Below, piece by piece: positions 8,814-18,600 of a stretch of DNA of 64,000 nucleotides; position 1 is the first letter of the stretch, and each line of letters starts with the position of its first letter. The DNA is from Methylobacterium sp. J-067. Its GTDB lineage: Bacteria; Pseudomonadota; Alphaproteobacteria; Rhizobiales; Beijerinckiaceae. The position numbers and the translations under genes are program-made. The notes under the pieces were generated by a model. That model searched no databases, was not told the DNA's origin, and saw only the letters and a list, made by a program, of their open reading frames with translations. The stretch lies in the NCBI RefSeq assembly GCF_022829465.1, contig NZ_JAKSXZ010000085.1, positions 1-64,000 on the forward strand, written 5' to 3'.

Positions 8814-9644
8814 ATGAGCCAGATCTCAACCAAGAGTTCGTCCAAGACCGCGATCGTCACCGGGGCCTCGTCCGGGATCGGGCTCGAAACCGCCAGGGCC
8901 CTGCGGGCGGCCGGCTACCGCGTCTACGGCACGAGCAGGAAGCCCGCCGCCGTGGGCGGCGAGATCCCGCTGCTCGCCTGCGACGTCACCGACGACGCGT
9001 CCGTCGCGGCGATGGTCGAGACCGTGTTCGGCGAGACCGGCCGCATCGACCTTCTGGTCAACAATGCCGGGTTCGGGATCAGCGGCGCGGCCGAGGAATC
9101 CTCGATCGGGCAGGCCCAGGCGATGTTCGACGTCAACCTGTTCGGCCTGATCCGCACGACCCGCGCCGTCCTGCCCATCATGCGGTCCCAGAAGGCGGGG
9201 CGCATCGTCAACATCAGCTCGATCCTGGGCTTGGTCCCCGCGCCGTACATGGCCCTCTACGGCGCCAGCAAGCACGCGGTCGAAGGCTATTCGGAATCGC
9301 TCGATCACGAGGTCCGCGACCAGGGCATCCGGATCGTCCTCGTGGAGCCCGCCTACACGCGCACACGCTTCGACCAGAACCTCGTGCGGCCCGACGCACC
9401 GCTGGACCTCTACGCGGCCGAGCGCACGAAGCGGGACCACTTCATGGACGAGGTCATGAAGACCGGCGACGCGCCCGAGGTGGTGGCGAAGGTCGTTGTG
9501 GCGGCGGCGACCGCCTCGGTGCCCAAGCGCCGCTACACCGCCGGGTCGAAGGCGCGTCAGGTCAGCCTGCTGCGCCGGTTCGTCCCGGGCGGCGCCTTCG
9601 ACCGGAGCTTCCGCAAGGAGATGCATCTCCCCCGGATCGCGTAA
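8814..9644 (+). CDS. SDR family NAD(P)-dependent oxidoreductase
   Basis: A 276-residue classical short-chain dehydrogenase. The cofactor motif TGASSGIG is at residues 17-24, NNAG at 83-86, the catalytic serine in NISS (134-136) and Tyr149-x3-Lys153 in YGASKHAVEG. The reading frame is open further upstream, but the ATG after GGAGACGACG is the best start and lies below the operator. The substrate cannot be told. Sharing an operator with the efflux pump suggests a role in handling the same toxic compound, for example an aldehyde, ketone or quinone. Confidence 0.9.
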   Translation: MSQISTKSSSKTAIVTGASSGIGLETARALRAAGYRVYGTSRKPAAVGGEIPLLACDVTDDASVAAMVETVFGETGRIDLLVNNAGFGISGAAEESSIGQAQAMFDVNLFGLIRTTRAVLPIMRSQKAGRIVNISSILGLVPAPYMALYGASKHAVEGYSESLDHEVRDQGIRIVLVEPAYTRTRFDQNLVRPDAPLDLYAAERTKRDHFMDEVMKTGDAPEVVAKVVVAAATASVPKRRYTAGSKARQVSLLRRFVPGGAFDRSFRKEMHLPRIA

Positions 9645-9655
9645 CCGCGGATTGG

Positions 9656-9676
9656 GCCGCCGCGAATCGCGGTGGC
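9656..9676 (+). terminator. Hairpin after the SDR gene
   Basis: GCCGCCGCG and CGCGGTGGC form a 9-bp stem (one G-U pair) with an AAT loop, starting 12 bp after the stop codon. No T-run follows, so it could be a weak or Rho-assisted terminator or an mRNA-stabilising structure. Confidence 0.4.
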
Positions 9677-9692
9677 GTGGTAGCCTGATGCC

Positions 9693-10850
9693 GTGAGAAC
9701 CGAGACGCCACCCTTCAGCTACGGGCTGCTGCCGCCCCTCGAGCGCTTCCGAGACATCTTCGACGATGCCCTGTACGCGCCCGTGCCCGATGCGTGGTGG
9801 ATCGCATCGAGCGACGTCACGATGTCCACGGCGGCCATCGAGGAGGGGCGCTACCGGGCGGTGAACCTCGCGGGCGCCGCCGCCATCGCGTCCATCCGCA
9901 ACGCCTTGCCCGGCCGCGAGGTCCCCTTCGTCTTCGGCGGCGACGGGGCCAGCGTCCTGATCCCGCCCGACGCGCGGGCGATGGTGGAGGCGGCGCTGGC
10001 GGCGACGGTGACCTGGGCGCGCGAGGAACTCGGCCTGACCCTGCGCGCGGGCCTGATCCCCGTCGCGGCGGTGCGCGAGGCGGGGCTCGACCTGCGCGTC
10101 GCCCGCTACCAAGCCTCCGCCGACATCGCCTACGCGATGTTCACCGGGGGCGGGCTGGCCTGGGCGGAGGCGGCCATGAAGACCGGCCGCTTCGCGGTGG
10201 CGCCCGCCGCCGGGGGGACGCGCCCCGACCTCACCGGCCTGTCGTGCCGCTTCAAGCCGGTCGGCCGGCGGGGCGATCCCATCCTCTCACTGATCGTGGT
10301 CCCGCGCGACGGGGCGGATCGGGCGGCGGTACGCGCCGTGCTGGAGGGCGTGATCGCCGCCATCGACGAGGGGCCGGACATGGGCTGCCCCCTCCCGGAG
10401 GGGGGACCGCCGATGGGCGCCCCCTGGACCGGTCTGCGGGACGAGGTGCGCGTCGCCGGCCCCCTGCGGGGCGCATTCGCCCTGCGCTGCGCCGTGGCCT
10501 TCGCGCGGCGCTGCGTCTCCTTCGCCATCTTCCGCTTCAACCTCACGGTCGGCCGGTTCTCGCCCAAGACCTACATCCGCCAGCTCGTCGCCAACGCCGA
10601 CTTCCGCAAATACGACGACGGCCTGCGCGTGACCGTCGCCTGCCCGCTGCGCACCGTCGACCGGATCGAAGCCATGCTGGAGGCGGCCCGGGCCGAGGGC
10701 CTGGTGCGGTATGGCCTGCACCGGCAGGAGGCGGCGGTGGTGACCTGCATCACGCCCTCGCCCCTGCGCGCCGATCACCTGCACTTCGTCGATGGCGCCG
10801 GAGGCGGCTACGCCCGCGCGGCGCAGAACCTGAAGCGGGCGGTCGGGTGA
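9693..10850 (+). CDS. DUF3095 protein with class III nucleotide cyclase-like features
   Basis: A 385-residue DUF3095 protein starting at GTG. The family has no established function that I can name. The first ~130 residues look like a class III adenylate/guanylate cyclase domain: an aspartate in a hydrophobic strand (WWIASSDVTMST, Asp41), a second in FVFGGDGA (Asp84) 43 residues later, a helix, then LTLRAGLIPVAAV where cyclases have the RIGIHTG strand. Asp spacing is close to the 44 of mammalian cyclase C1 domains. The C-terminal half is not recognised. Its stop overlaps the start of a cyclic-nucleotide-binding phospholipase (GTGA), so synthesis of that effector's ligand is plausible but inferred. 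Confidence 0.75.
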   Translation: MRTETPPFSYGLLPPLERFRDIFDDALYAPVPDAWWIASSDVTMSTAAIEEGRYRAVNLAGAAAIASIRNALPGREVPFVFGGDGASVLIPPDARAMVEAALAATVTWAREELGLTLRAGLIPVAAVREAGLDLRVARYQASADIAYAMFTGGGLAWAEAAMKTGRFAVAPAAGGTRPDLTGLSCRFKPVGRRGDPILSLIVVPRDGADRAAVRAVLEGVIAAIDEGPDMGCPLPEGGPPMGAPWTGLRDEVRVAGPLRGAFALRCAVAFARRCVSFAIFRFNLTVGRFSPKTYIRQLVANADFRKYDDGLRVTVACPLRTVDRIEAMLEAARAEGLVRYGLHRQEAAVVTCITPSPLRADHLHFVDGAGGGYARAAQNLKRAVG

Positions 10851-12574
10851 GCCCGGCGGCGATCCCCTTCCTGGCGGGGCTCGACCCCGCCGCCGCCTCG
10901 GCCGTCGGGCGGCGGTTCGCCTCCGTCGCGGTCGCGGGCGGCGTGCCGGTGTTCGAGCAGGGGGAGGAGGGCGACGCGCTCTACATCCTCGTCTCCGGCG
11001 CGGTGGGCATCTCCGCCCGCGATCCCCGGGACGGGCAGACCCGGCGCCTCGCCCGCCTGACGCCGCCGGAGGCGTTCGGCGAGATGGCGCTCCTCTCCCA
11101 CGAGCCGCGCTCGGCGACGGCCACGGCCCTGCGCGACACGCATCTGCTGCGCCTCGGGCGCTCCGCCTTCGAGGAGATCGTCGCCGAGCATCCCTCGACG
11201 CTCCTGTACGTCGCCCGCCTCCTGGCCGAACGCCTGCGCGTCGCCTCCGGGGGCCATTCCTTCGACCATCCGCCCCGCAGCTTCGCGGTGCTCGCCATAA
11301 CGGACGGCCCCGACGCGGCGGCCTTCGGCCATGACCTCGCCCGCGCCTTCGACGAGGCCCTGCCGGGGACGACCGGCTGCCTGACGGACTGGCCGGAGGG
11401 CGCCGATGAGACGTGGTTCCACGAGTACGAGACGCGGCACGCCCGCACGATCTTCGTGGCCCACCGCGTCACCGATTGCCCCTGGTGCAAGCTCTGCCTT
11501 CGGCATGCCGACCACATCCTGCTCCTCGCCGAGCCGGAGACGCCGCCGCGTCCGGGGGCGGCGGCCTGCATCGAGCCCCTCCGCTCGGCCTGGATCCAGA
11601 TCGACCTCGCCATCCGCCAGCCGGCGGGCGTGTCCCTCCCGCGCCCGCTCCATCCGGCGGTCGCCGCCCTGCCGTCCTCGATGCGGATCCAGGTCCGCGA
11701 CGGCCACGTCCGGGACCGGGCGCGGCTGGCGCGGCTCGCCATCGGCAAGGCCCGCGGCCTCGTCCTCGGCGGCGGCGGCGCGCGGGGCCTCGCCCATCTC
11801 GGCGTCCTCGAAGCCCTGGCGGAGGCGGACTTCCCCGTGGATTTCGTCGGCGGCACCAGCATGGGGGCCATCGTCGCGGCGAGCGTCGCGATGGACCTCG
11901 GCCCGGCCGAGATCCGGGACAGGATGGAGGCGACCTTCGTCGGCCGGAACCCGCTGAACGACTACACGCTGCCGTTCCACGCCCTGACGCGGGGACTGAA
12001 GGTCGACACCGCGCTCCGCGAGAGCTTCGGCGCGGCCCGGATCGAGGAATTGTGGCTCCCCTACCTCTGCGTGTCCTCGAACCTCACGACGGGCGCGGCC
12101 ATGGTCCACCGCAGCGGCGACCTCGCCACCGCGCTGCGCGCCAGCATCGCCATCCCCGGCCTGCTGCCGCCCGTCGTCTCGGAGGAGGGCATCCTCGTGG
12201 ACGGCGGCATGATGAACAACCTGCCGGCGGACGTGATGGCGGGGCTGGGGCGGGGGCCGGTCCTGGCCATCGATGTCGGCAGCGACCGCGCCTTCACCGG
12301 GATGCCGGCGCGCTCGTGGACGGGCCATCTCGTCCGCCGCCTGCTCGGCCTGCCGGATGCGATGCCAGGGATCGCGCCGCTGCTCCTCCGGGCGGCGACC
12401 GTGTCGAGCGACGCCCAGACCATGATGTCGGTCAGCCGCGCCACGGTGGTGCTCAAGCCGCCCCTGGAAGGGGTCGACCTGCGGGATTGGTCGAGCTTCG
12501 AGACGACCGCCGCCCTCGGCTATCGCTGCACCCGCGAGGCGATCGACGCGAAGGGGCTCGCAGGCTGGGCGTGA
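10847..12574 (+). CDS. Cyclic nucleotide-binding patatin-like phospholipase
   Basis: A 575-residue protein of the NTE/patatin type, starting at a GTG overlapping the previous stop. Residues ~8-130 are a Crp-like cyclic-nucleotide-binding domain with an intact phosphate-binding cassette (FGEMALLSHEPRSAT, Glu79 and Arg88). Residues ~140-300 are the linker region found in NTE-like proteins. Residues ~303-500 are a patatin hydrolase: oxyanion loop GGGGARG (307-313), nucleophile Ser337 in GTSMG, and Asp451 in DGG. No transmembrane segment is clear. It is predicted to cut phospholipids or lysophospholipids when ligand binds. The neighbouring DUF3095 protein may make that ligand. Confidence 0.88.
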   Translation: MSPAAIPFLAGLDPAAASAVGRRFASVAVAGGVPVFEQGEEGDALYILVSGAVGISARDPRDGQTRRLARLTPPEAFGEMALLSHEPRSATATALRDTHLLRLGRSAFEEIVAEHPSTLLYVARLLAERLRVASGGHSFDHPPRSFAVLAITDGPDAAAFGHDLARAFDEALPGTTGCLTDWPEGADETWFHEYETRHARTIFVAHRVTDCPWCKLCLRHADHILLLAEPETPPRPGAAACIEPLRSAWIQIDLAIRQPAGVSLPRPLHPAVAALPSSMRIQVRDGHVRDRARLARLAIGKARGLVLGGGGARGLAHLGVLEALAEADFPVDFVGGTSMGAIVAASVAMDLGPAEIRDRMEATFVGRNPLNDYTLPFHALTRGLKVDTALRESFGAARIEELWLPYLCVSSNLTTGAAMVHRSGDLATALRASIAIPGLLPPVVSEEGILVDGGMMNNLPADVMAGLGRGPVLAIDVGSDRAFTGMPARSWTGHLVRRLLGLPDAMPGIAPLLLRAATVSSDAQTMMSVSRATVVLKPPLEGVDLRDWSSFETTAALGYRCTREAIDAKGLAGWA

Positions 12575-12680
12575 GGGCGTGCAGGTGCGCCCGCACACCG
12601 GGGCTCCGACCGGGCCGGTAACGGGCTTGGCCCTCAGGCGAATGACGTCCTGAGACATCCGCCTAGCGCAGGAAGCCGCC

Positions 12681-12866
12681 ATGCCCGTTCCGACCCCCGT
12701 TCCCACGACCCACGGATTCCGCCTGACCTCGCCGCCGGCCGCGCCGGGCCTTTGGCATCGCGTGGCGGGCGAGGTCGCGGAGGCCCTGGCCGCCTCCTTC
12801 CTGGCAGTTGCGGCCGGGGTGCCTCTGCGCTCAGCATACAAGCTGATTCCCGACGGAGAGGAGTGA
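12681..12866 (+). CDS. Small hypothetical protein (61 aa)
   Basis: An ATG start preceded by AGGAAG at a good distance. The product is proline-rich at the start and has one moderately hydrophobic helix (VAEALAASFLAVAAGV). No family is recognised. It lies 33 bp before the ferredoxin gene in the same direction and may be the first gene of the P450 operon. It could also be non-coding leader. Confidence 0.4.
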   Translation: MPVPTPVPTTHGFRLTSPPAAPGLWHRVAGEVAEALAASFLAVAAGVPLRSAYKLIPDGEE

Positions 12867-12899
12867 CCCCGTCGAACCCTGCTGTCCGGAGATCCACCG

Positions 12900-13115
12900 A
12901 TGCGCGTCGTCGTCGACCTCAACCGCTGCCAGGGTTACGCGCAGTGCTGCTACGCGGCCCCGGACTCCTTCGAGCTGCGGGGGCACGAGATCCTGTTCTA
13001 CGATCCCGCGCCGCCCGATGAGGCCCGGCCCCGGATCGAGCGGGCGCAGCAGGCCTGCCCCGTCCGGGCGATCAGCATCGAGCCGGCCAGCCTCGACCGG
13101 GAGGACGCGCTATGA
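12900..13115 (+). CDS. Ferredoxin, probably single 3Fe-4S cluster (P450 redox partner)
   Basis: A 71-residue ferredoxin. Cluster cysteines are Cys10 and Cys16 (CQGYAQC) and Cys53 followed by proline. The usual second cysteine of a 4Fe-4S motif is absent, which fits the 3Fe-4S ferredoxins that feed actinobacterial and alphaproteobacterial cytochromes P450. It carries single electrons from the reductase encoded next (ATGA overlap) to the P450 encoded after that. Cytoplasmic. Confidence 0.88.
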   Translation: MRVVVDLNRCQGYAQCCYAAPDSFELRGHEILFYDPAPPDEARPRIERAQQACPVRAISIEPASLDREDAL

Positions 13116-14428
13116 CCGGCGATCCCGGAATCGTGATCGTCGGCGCCTCGCTGGCGGGATTGCGCGGCGCCGAGGCCCTGCGCGAGGGCGGCTACGACGG
13201 GCCGCTCACCCTCGTCGGCGACGAGCCCTACCGGCCCTACGACCGGCCGCCGCTGTCGAAGCACGTCCTTGCGGGGGAATTGCCGCCCGAGGCCACCGCC
13301 CTGCCGCAGCAGCGGCCCCTGCGGGCCCACTGGCGCCTCGGCCAGCCCGCCACCGCCCTCGACCGGACGCGCAAGGCGATCCGCCTCGGCGACGGCAGCG
13401 AGGTGCCCTACACCAAGCTCCTGATCGCGACGGGGGCGCGGGCCAGACCCTGGCCGGGGGAGGGCGCCCACCTCGCCGGGGTGTTCACCATTCGCGGCCG
13501 GGACGATGCCGCCGCCCTGCGGCTGGCCCTCGCCCGACCGCCCAAGCACGTCCTCGTCATCGGCGCGGGGCTGATCGGCTGCGAGGCCGCCTCCTGCTGC
13601 CGCGACCTCGGCGTGCCGGTGACGCTGGCCGATCCCAATCCGACGCCCCTGGCCCGCGTGCTCGGGACCCTCGTCGGCGGGACGATCGTCGAATGCCTGC
13701 GCCGGGCGGACGTCGCGTATCGCGCCGGCACGAAGGTCCGCGCCCTTATGGGAGAGGGGGGCCACGTCGCCGGGGCCCACCTGCACGACGGCGGGCTCAT
13801 CGAGACGGATTGCGTCATCGTCGCGCTCGGGGCGGTCCGCGACACGGAATGGCTGGCGCAAGGAGGCCTGCGCGCCGACGCGGGCGGGCTGACCTGCGAC
13901 GCGGCCTGCCGGGCGCTCACCCGCGCGGGCGATCCCGATCCCGACATCGGCGCGGCGGGCGACGTCGCGCGCTGGCCGAACCCCCTCTATGGCGGGCGGG
14001 AGATGACGGTCGAGCATTGGGGCAACGCCGTGGAGCAGGCGGCGCACGCGGCGCGCAGCCTGCTGCGCCCGGACGATCCGCGTCCCTACCGGCACCTTCC
14101 TGCGTTCTGGTCGAGCCAGTTCGGGATCAACATCAAGGCGGTCGGCCTCGCCGAGGGGGCGGATGCCGTGGCCATCGTCCAGGGCGACCGGGCGGCGCAG
14201 CGCTACCTCGCCGTCTATGGCCGGAGCGGGCGCAGCATCGCGGCGGTGTCCTTCGATCAGGCGCGCTGGCTGCCCTCCTACGCGGACCGGATCGCCGAGG
14301 GGGCGGCGTTCCCGCCGATCCTCGACGCCACCGACCAGGGCCGGGTCGAGATCCTGGCGCCGGGCTTCCCGCCGGCCCGCCCCGGCCCGGCCGCCGACGA
14401 ACGGATGCGGGAGATGGCCCATGTCTGA
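13112..14428 (+). CDS. FAD-dependent ferredoxin reductase (P450 system)
   Basis: A 438-residue pyridine nucleotide-disulfide-type flavoprotein like putidaredoxin and rhodocoxin reductases. The FAD-binding motif is at the N-terminus (IVIVGASLAGLRGAEAL), with YRPYDRPPLSK just after. The NAD(P)H motif is HVLVIGAGLIGCEAA (~residues 146-160), and the second FAD motif is DIGAAGDVARWPN. The C-terminal interface domain includes HWGNAVEQ and FWSSQFG. It is co-translated with the ferredoxin (ATGA) and overlaps the P450 gene by 8 bp, making a complete NAD(P)H-to-P450 chain. Confidence 0.9.
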   Translation: MTGDPGIVIVGASLAGLRGAEALREGGYDGPLTLVGDEPYRPYDRPPLSKHVLAGELPPEATALPQQRPLRAHWRLGQPATALDRTRKAIRLGDGSEVPYTKLLIATGARARPWPGEGAHLAGVFTIRGRDDAAALRLALARPPKHVLVIGAGLIGCEAASCCRDLGVPVTLADPNPTPLARVLGTLVGGTIVECLRRADVAYRAGTKVRALMGEGGHVAGAHLHDGGLIETDCVIVALGAVRDTEWLAQGGLRADAGGLTCDAACRALTRAGDPDPDIGAAGDVARWPNPLYGGREMTVEHWGNAVEQAAHAARSLLRPDDPRPYRHLPAFWSSQFGINIKAVGLAEGADAVAIVQGDRAAQRYLAVYGRSGRSIAAVSFDQARWLPSYADRIAEGAAFPPILDATDQGRVEILAPGFPPARPGPAADERMREMAHV

Positions 14429-15662
14429 GGACGCGCTGTTCGCGGAGGTGCTCGATCCGGCCAACCGCGCCGACCCCTACCCGATCTACGCGCGGCTGCG
14501 GCGGACCCCCGTCTCCCGCCAGCGCGACGGCGCCTATGTCGTCAGCACGCACGCCGCGATCCGCAGCCTGCTCTTCGACCCCCGCCTCAGTTCCGAGGAC
14601 CTGCCGCCCTCGCGGCGGCCGCGCACCGGCAACCCGCTGACGGACTGGGTCCTCAATCCCATCAAGAACCGGGTGGCCAACGCCCACCGTCCGCTGATCT
14701 TCCGCGACCCGCCGGCCCACGACACCCTGCGCGGCTTCGTGATGAACGAGTTCACCATCGCGCGGGTCAACGGCCTGCACGGGCGGGTCGGGGCGCTGGT
14801 GGACACGCTCATCGAGCAATGCCGGGGGCGCGACACGGTGTGCCTCGTCGACGACCTGTCCTATCCGCTGCCGGTGGCGGTGATCTGCGAATTGCTCGGC
14901 GTGCCGGAGGCGGACGAGCCGCAATTCCACGCCTGGGCGACGCAACTGGCCACGGCTTTGGAGCCGGATGCCCGCCGGGACGACGAGGCCCGCCGGGTGA
15001 CGGTGACGACCTTCGACGCCATCGCCGCCTACATGCGCCGTCTGATCCGGGAGAAGCGGCGCCACCCCGGCGACGACATGCTGAGCGGCCTGGCCCGGCC
15101 CGGCCGCGCCGGGGCGCCCGCCATGGGCGACGTGGACCTCATCGCGACGGCGGTCCTGCTCCTCGTCGCGGGGCACGAGACCACGGTGAACCTCATCACC
15201 AACGGCATGCTGACCCTGCTCAGGCACCCGCACGAACTCGACCGGCTGAAGGCCGATCCCGAGCGGGCGCCGCGCCTGATCGAGGAGCTTCTGCGCTACG
15301 AGCCGCCCGTCCACTTCCGGACGCGCAAGGCCCTCGGCGCCATCGAGATCGCCGGCACGACGATCCCGAAGGGCGCGCCGGTCATCCTGCTGTTCGCCTC
15401 CGGCAACCGCGACCCCGAGCGCTTCGCGGACCCGGATCGCTTCGATCCCGACCGGGCGGACAACCAGCATTTCGGGTTCGGGGGCGGGCTCCACTATTGC
15501 GTCGGCGCGCCGCTCGCCCGCATCGAGGCGGAGATCGCCCTCGTCACCCTCTGCCGCCGCCTCGTCCGGCCGACCCTGCTCGACGACCCGCCGCCCTACC
15601 GCGCCGGGGCGTCCCTGCGCGGCCCCAGCAACCTCGGCATCCGCATCGCCGGCATCGCCTGA
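14421..15662 (+). CDS. Cytochrome P450
   Basis: A 413-residue soluble bacterial P450. The I-helix oxygen-activation motif is AGHETT (250-255), the ExxR salt bridge is Glu289-Leu-Leu-Arg292, and the haem-binding loop FGFGGGLHYC has Cys360 as thiolate ligand. The start ATG lies within the end of the reductase gene, and an in-frame ATG further upstream is rejected because it would run deep into that gene. Electron supply comes from the two genes before it. The substrate is unknown. The last 67 bp overlap the end of the opposing cusA gene. Confidence 0.93.
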   Translation: MSEDALFAEVLDPANRADPYPIYARLRRTPVSRQRDGAYVVSTHAAIRSLLFDPRLSSEDLPPSRRPRTGNPLTDWVLNPIKNRVANAHRPLIFRDPPAHDTLRGFVMNEFTIARVNGLHGRVGALVDTLIEQCRGRDTVCLVDDLSYPLPVAVICELLGVPEADEPQFHAWATQLATALEPDARRDDEARRVTVTTFDAIAAYMRRLIREKRRHPGDDMLSGLARPGRAGAPAMGDVDLIATAVLLLVAGHETTVNLITNGMLTLLRHPHELDRLKADPERAPRLIEELLRYEPPVHFRTRKALGAIEIAGTTIPKGAPVILLFASGNRDPERFADPDRFDPDRADNQHFGFGGGLHYCVGAPLARIEAEIALVTLCRRLVRPTLLDDPPPYRAGASLRGPSNLGIRIAGIA

Positions 15663-18600
15663 ACGCCGTCGCGCGCGGGCAGCCCCCAGCCCTTCACGAG
15701 GGCGTAGACGGCGGGGATCACGAGGAGGGTCAGCACCGACGAGGAGACCATGCCGCCGATCATCGGCACGGCGATGCGCTGCATCACCTCGGACCCGGCG
15801 CCCGCGCTCCAGAGGATGGGCAGGAGCCCCACCATGATGGCGACGACCGTCATCATCTTCGGGCGCACCCGCTCCACCGCGCCGACCATGATGGCGCGGC
15901 GCAGGTCCGCCTCTGTCGGGGGGCGCCCCTCGCGCCCGCATGCGGCCCGCGCCTCGTCCCAGGCCTGGTCGAGATAGACCAGCATGATCACCCCGGTCTC
16001 GGCGGCGACGCCGGCCAAGGCGATGAAGCCCACCGCCACGGCCACCGACAGGTTGAAGTCCATCCACCACAGCAGCCACACCCCGCCCACCAGGGCGAAG
16101 GGCAGGGACAGCATGACGATGAACGTCTCGGTCAGCCGCCGGAAGTTCAGGTAGAGGAGCAGGAAGACGACGAGCAGCGTCAGCGGCACCACGATCCTCA
16201 ACCGCGCCTCGGCCCGTTCGAGATATTCGTATTGCCCGCTCCATTGCAGCGTGGTGCCCGGCGGGAGCCTCACCCCCTCGGCCACGGCCCTTTGCGCGGC
16301 GGCGACGTAGCCGCCGAGATCCCGCCCCGCGATGTCGATGAAGAGATAGACCGCGAGCCGGCCGTTCTCGGTGCGGATCGCGGTCGGCCCCCGCGCCAGC
16401 GCGACCGTGGCGACCTCGCGCAGGGGCACCGTCCCGCCCGCCGGCAGGGGCACCTGCACCTCGTCCGCGATGGCCCTCGGGTCCGAGCGGAGGGCGCGGG
16501 GGTAGCGCACGTTCACGGTGTAGCGCTCGCGGCCCTCGACCGTGTTCGTCACCGTCTGCCCGCCGAGCGCCGTCGCGATGACGTCCTGCACGTCGCCGAC
16601 CGTCAGGCCGTAGCGACCCAGCGCCTCGCGGTCGGGGGTGATGTCGAGGAAGTAGCCGCCGATCACCCGTTCGGCATAGGCGCTCGCGGTGCCCGGCACG
16701 GCCCGCACGAGAGCCTCGACCTGCCGGGCGACGCCCTCCATCCGGGTCAGGTCGGTGCCGAGCACCTTCACGCCGACGGGGGTGCGGATGCCCGTCGAGA
16801 GCATGTCGATCCGGGCGCGGATCGGCTGCGTCCAGGCGTTCGAGACGCCGGGGAATTGCAGCGCCGCATCCATCTCGGCCTTCAGGCTCGCAAGCGTCAC
16901 GCCCGGCCGCCAGTCCGCCTTTGGCTTCAGGGCGATGATCGTCTCGAACATCTCCATCGGCGCCGGGTCGGTGGCGGTGTTGGCGCGCCCGGCCTTGCCG
17001 TAGACCGAAGCCACCTCGGGGAAGCCCTTGATGATGCGGTCCTGGGTGGCCAGCAGTTCGCCCGCCTTGGTCACGGAGAGACCGGGCAAGGTCGTCGGCA
17101 TGTAGAGCAGGCTGCCCTCGTCGAGGTCGGGCATGAATTCCGAGCCGAGCTGCCGCGCGGGCCAGAGCGTCGCCGCCAGGACGCCGAAGGCGACGAGGAG
17201 GGTGAGGCCGCGCGCCCGCAGCACGCCCGCGATGAGCGGGCGGTACAGCCGGATCAGCAGGCGGTTCAGCGGATTGCGGTGCTCCGGGACGATCCGCCCG
17301 CGCACGCACAGCACCATCAGCGCCGGGACGAGCGTCACCGACAGGAGCGCCGCCGCCGCCATGGCGAAGGTCTTCGTGGTGGCGAGCGGCCCGAACAGCC
17401 GGCCCTCCTGGCTCTCCAGGGTGAAGATCGGCAAGAAGCTCACGGTGATGACGAGGAGGGAGAAGAACAGCGACGGCCCGACCTCGGAGGCCGCCTCGAT
17501 CAGGATCGCGACGCGGGGCCTGCCCGGCGGCGCCCGCTCCAGGTGCTTGTGGGCGTTCTCGATCATCACGATGGCGGCGTCGATCATGGCGCCGACGGCG
17601 ATGGCGATGCCCCCCAGCGACATGATGTTGGCGCCGAGCCCCAGGGCCTTCATGCCCGCCAGCGCCATCAGGATTCCCACCGGCAGCATCAGGATGGCCA
17701 CCAGGGCGCTGCGCACATGCAGCAGGAACACGACACAGACGAGGGAGACGATCAAGCTCTCCTCGACCAGCGTCCGGCGCAGGGTGTCGATGGCCGCCTC
17801 GATCAGCTGCGAGCGGTCGTAGACGGGCAGGATCTCCGTGCCGGGCGGCAGGCTGCCGGCGATCTCCGCGAGCTTCGCCTTCACGCCCTCGATGACGGTG
17901 AGGGCGTTCGCGCCGAAGCGTTGCAGCACGATGCCGCCCGCGACCTCGCCCTCGCCGTTCATTTCGGTGAGGCCGCGCCGCTCGTCCGGCCCGAGCTCGA
18001 CCCGCGCGACGTCCCGCACCCGCAGGGGCGTGCCGGCGGCGGTCTTGAGCACGATGTCCTCGATGTCGGCGACGCTCCTCAGGTAGCCGCGCCCGCGCAC
18101 CATGAACTCGAACTCGGAGAGTTCGACCGTGCGCCCGCCGACATCGGCGTTGCTGGCGCGGATGGCCTCCCGCAGCCTAGCGAGGGAGATCCCCTGCGCC
18201 CGCAGGCGGTTCGGATCGACCACGACGGTGTATTGCTTCACGAAGCCGCCGACGCCCGCGACCTCGGCCACGCCCTCCGCCCGCGACGCCCCGAAGCGGA
18301 CCACCCAATCCTGCAGGGAGCGGAGTTCGGCGAGCGTCCGCTCCTTCGCGACGACGACGTATTGATAGACCCAGCCCACCCCCGTCGCGTCGGGGCCGAG
18401 GGTCGGCGTCACCCCGGCGGGCAGGCGGCTCGCCACGCCGTTGAGGTATTCGAGCACCCGCGAGCGGCCCCAATACGGATCGGTGCCGTCCTCGAAGATC
18501 ACGTAGACGAAGGACACGCCGAAGAACGAGAAGCCCCGCACCACCTTGGCCTTCGGCACCGTCAGCATGGCGGTGGTGAGCGGATAGGTGACTTGGTCCT

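Noticed and set aside
9693..12574. Classical CBASS operon (CD-NTase plus CapV)
   Set aside because: No GS-x-(Y)G-T nucleotidyltransferase motif, and no ubiquitin-like or HORMA/TRIP13 accessory genes. Only the patatin effector theme is shared; the cyclase-like reading is given as a hypothesis.
14133..17309. 1058-codon reverse-strand frame across P450 and cusA
   Set aside because: A shifted-frame reading of cusA joined to antisense of the P450; the true frame has all CusA motifs.
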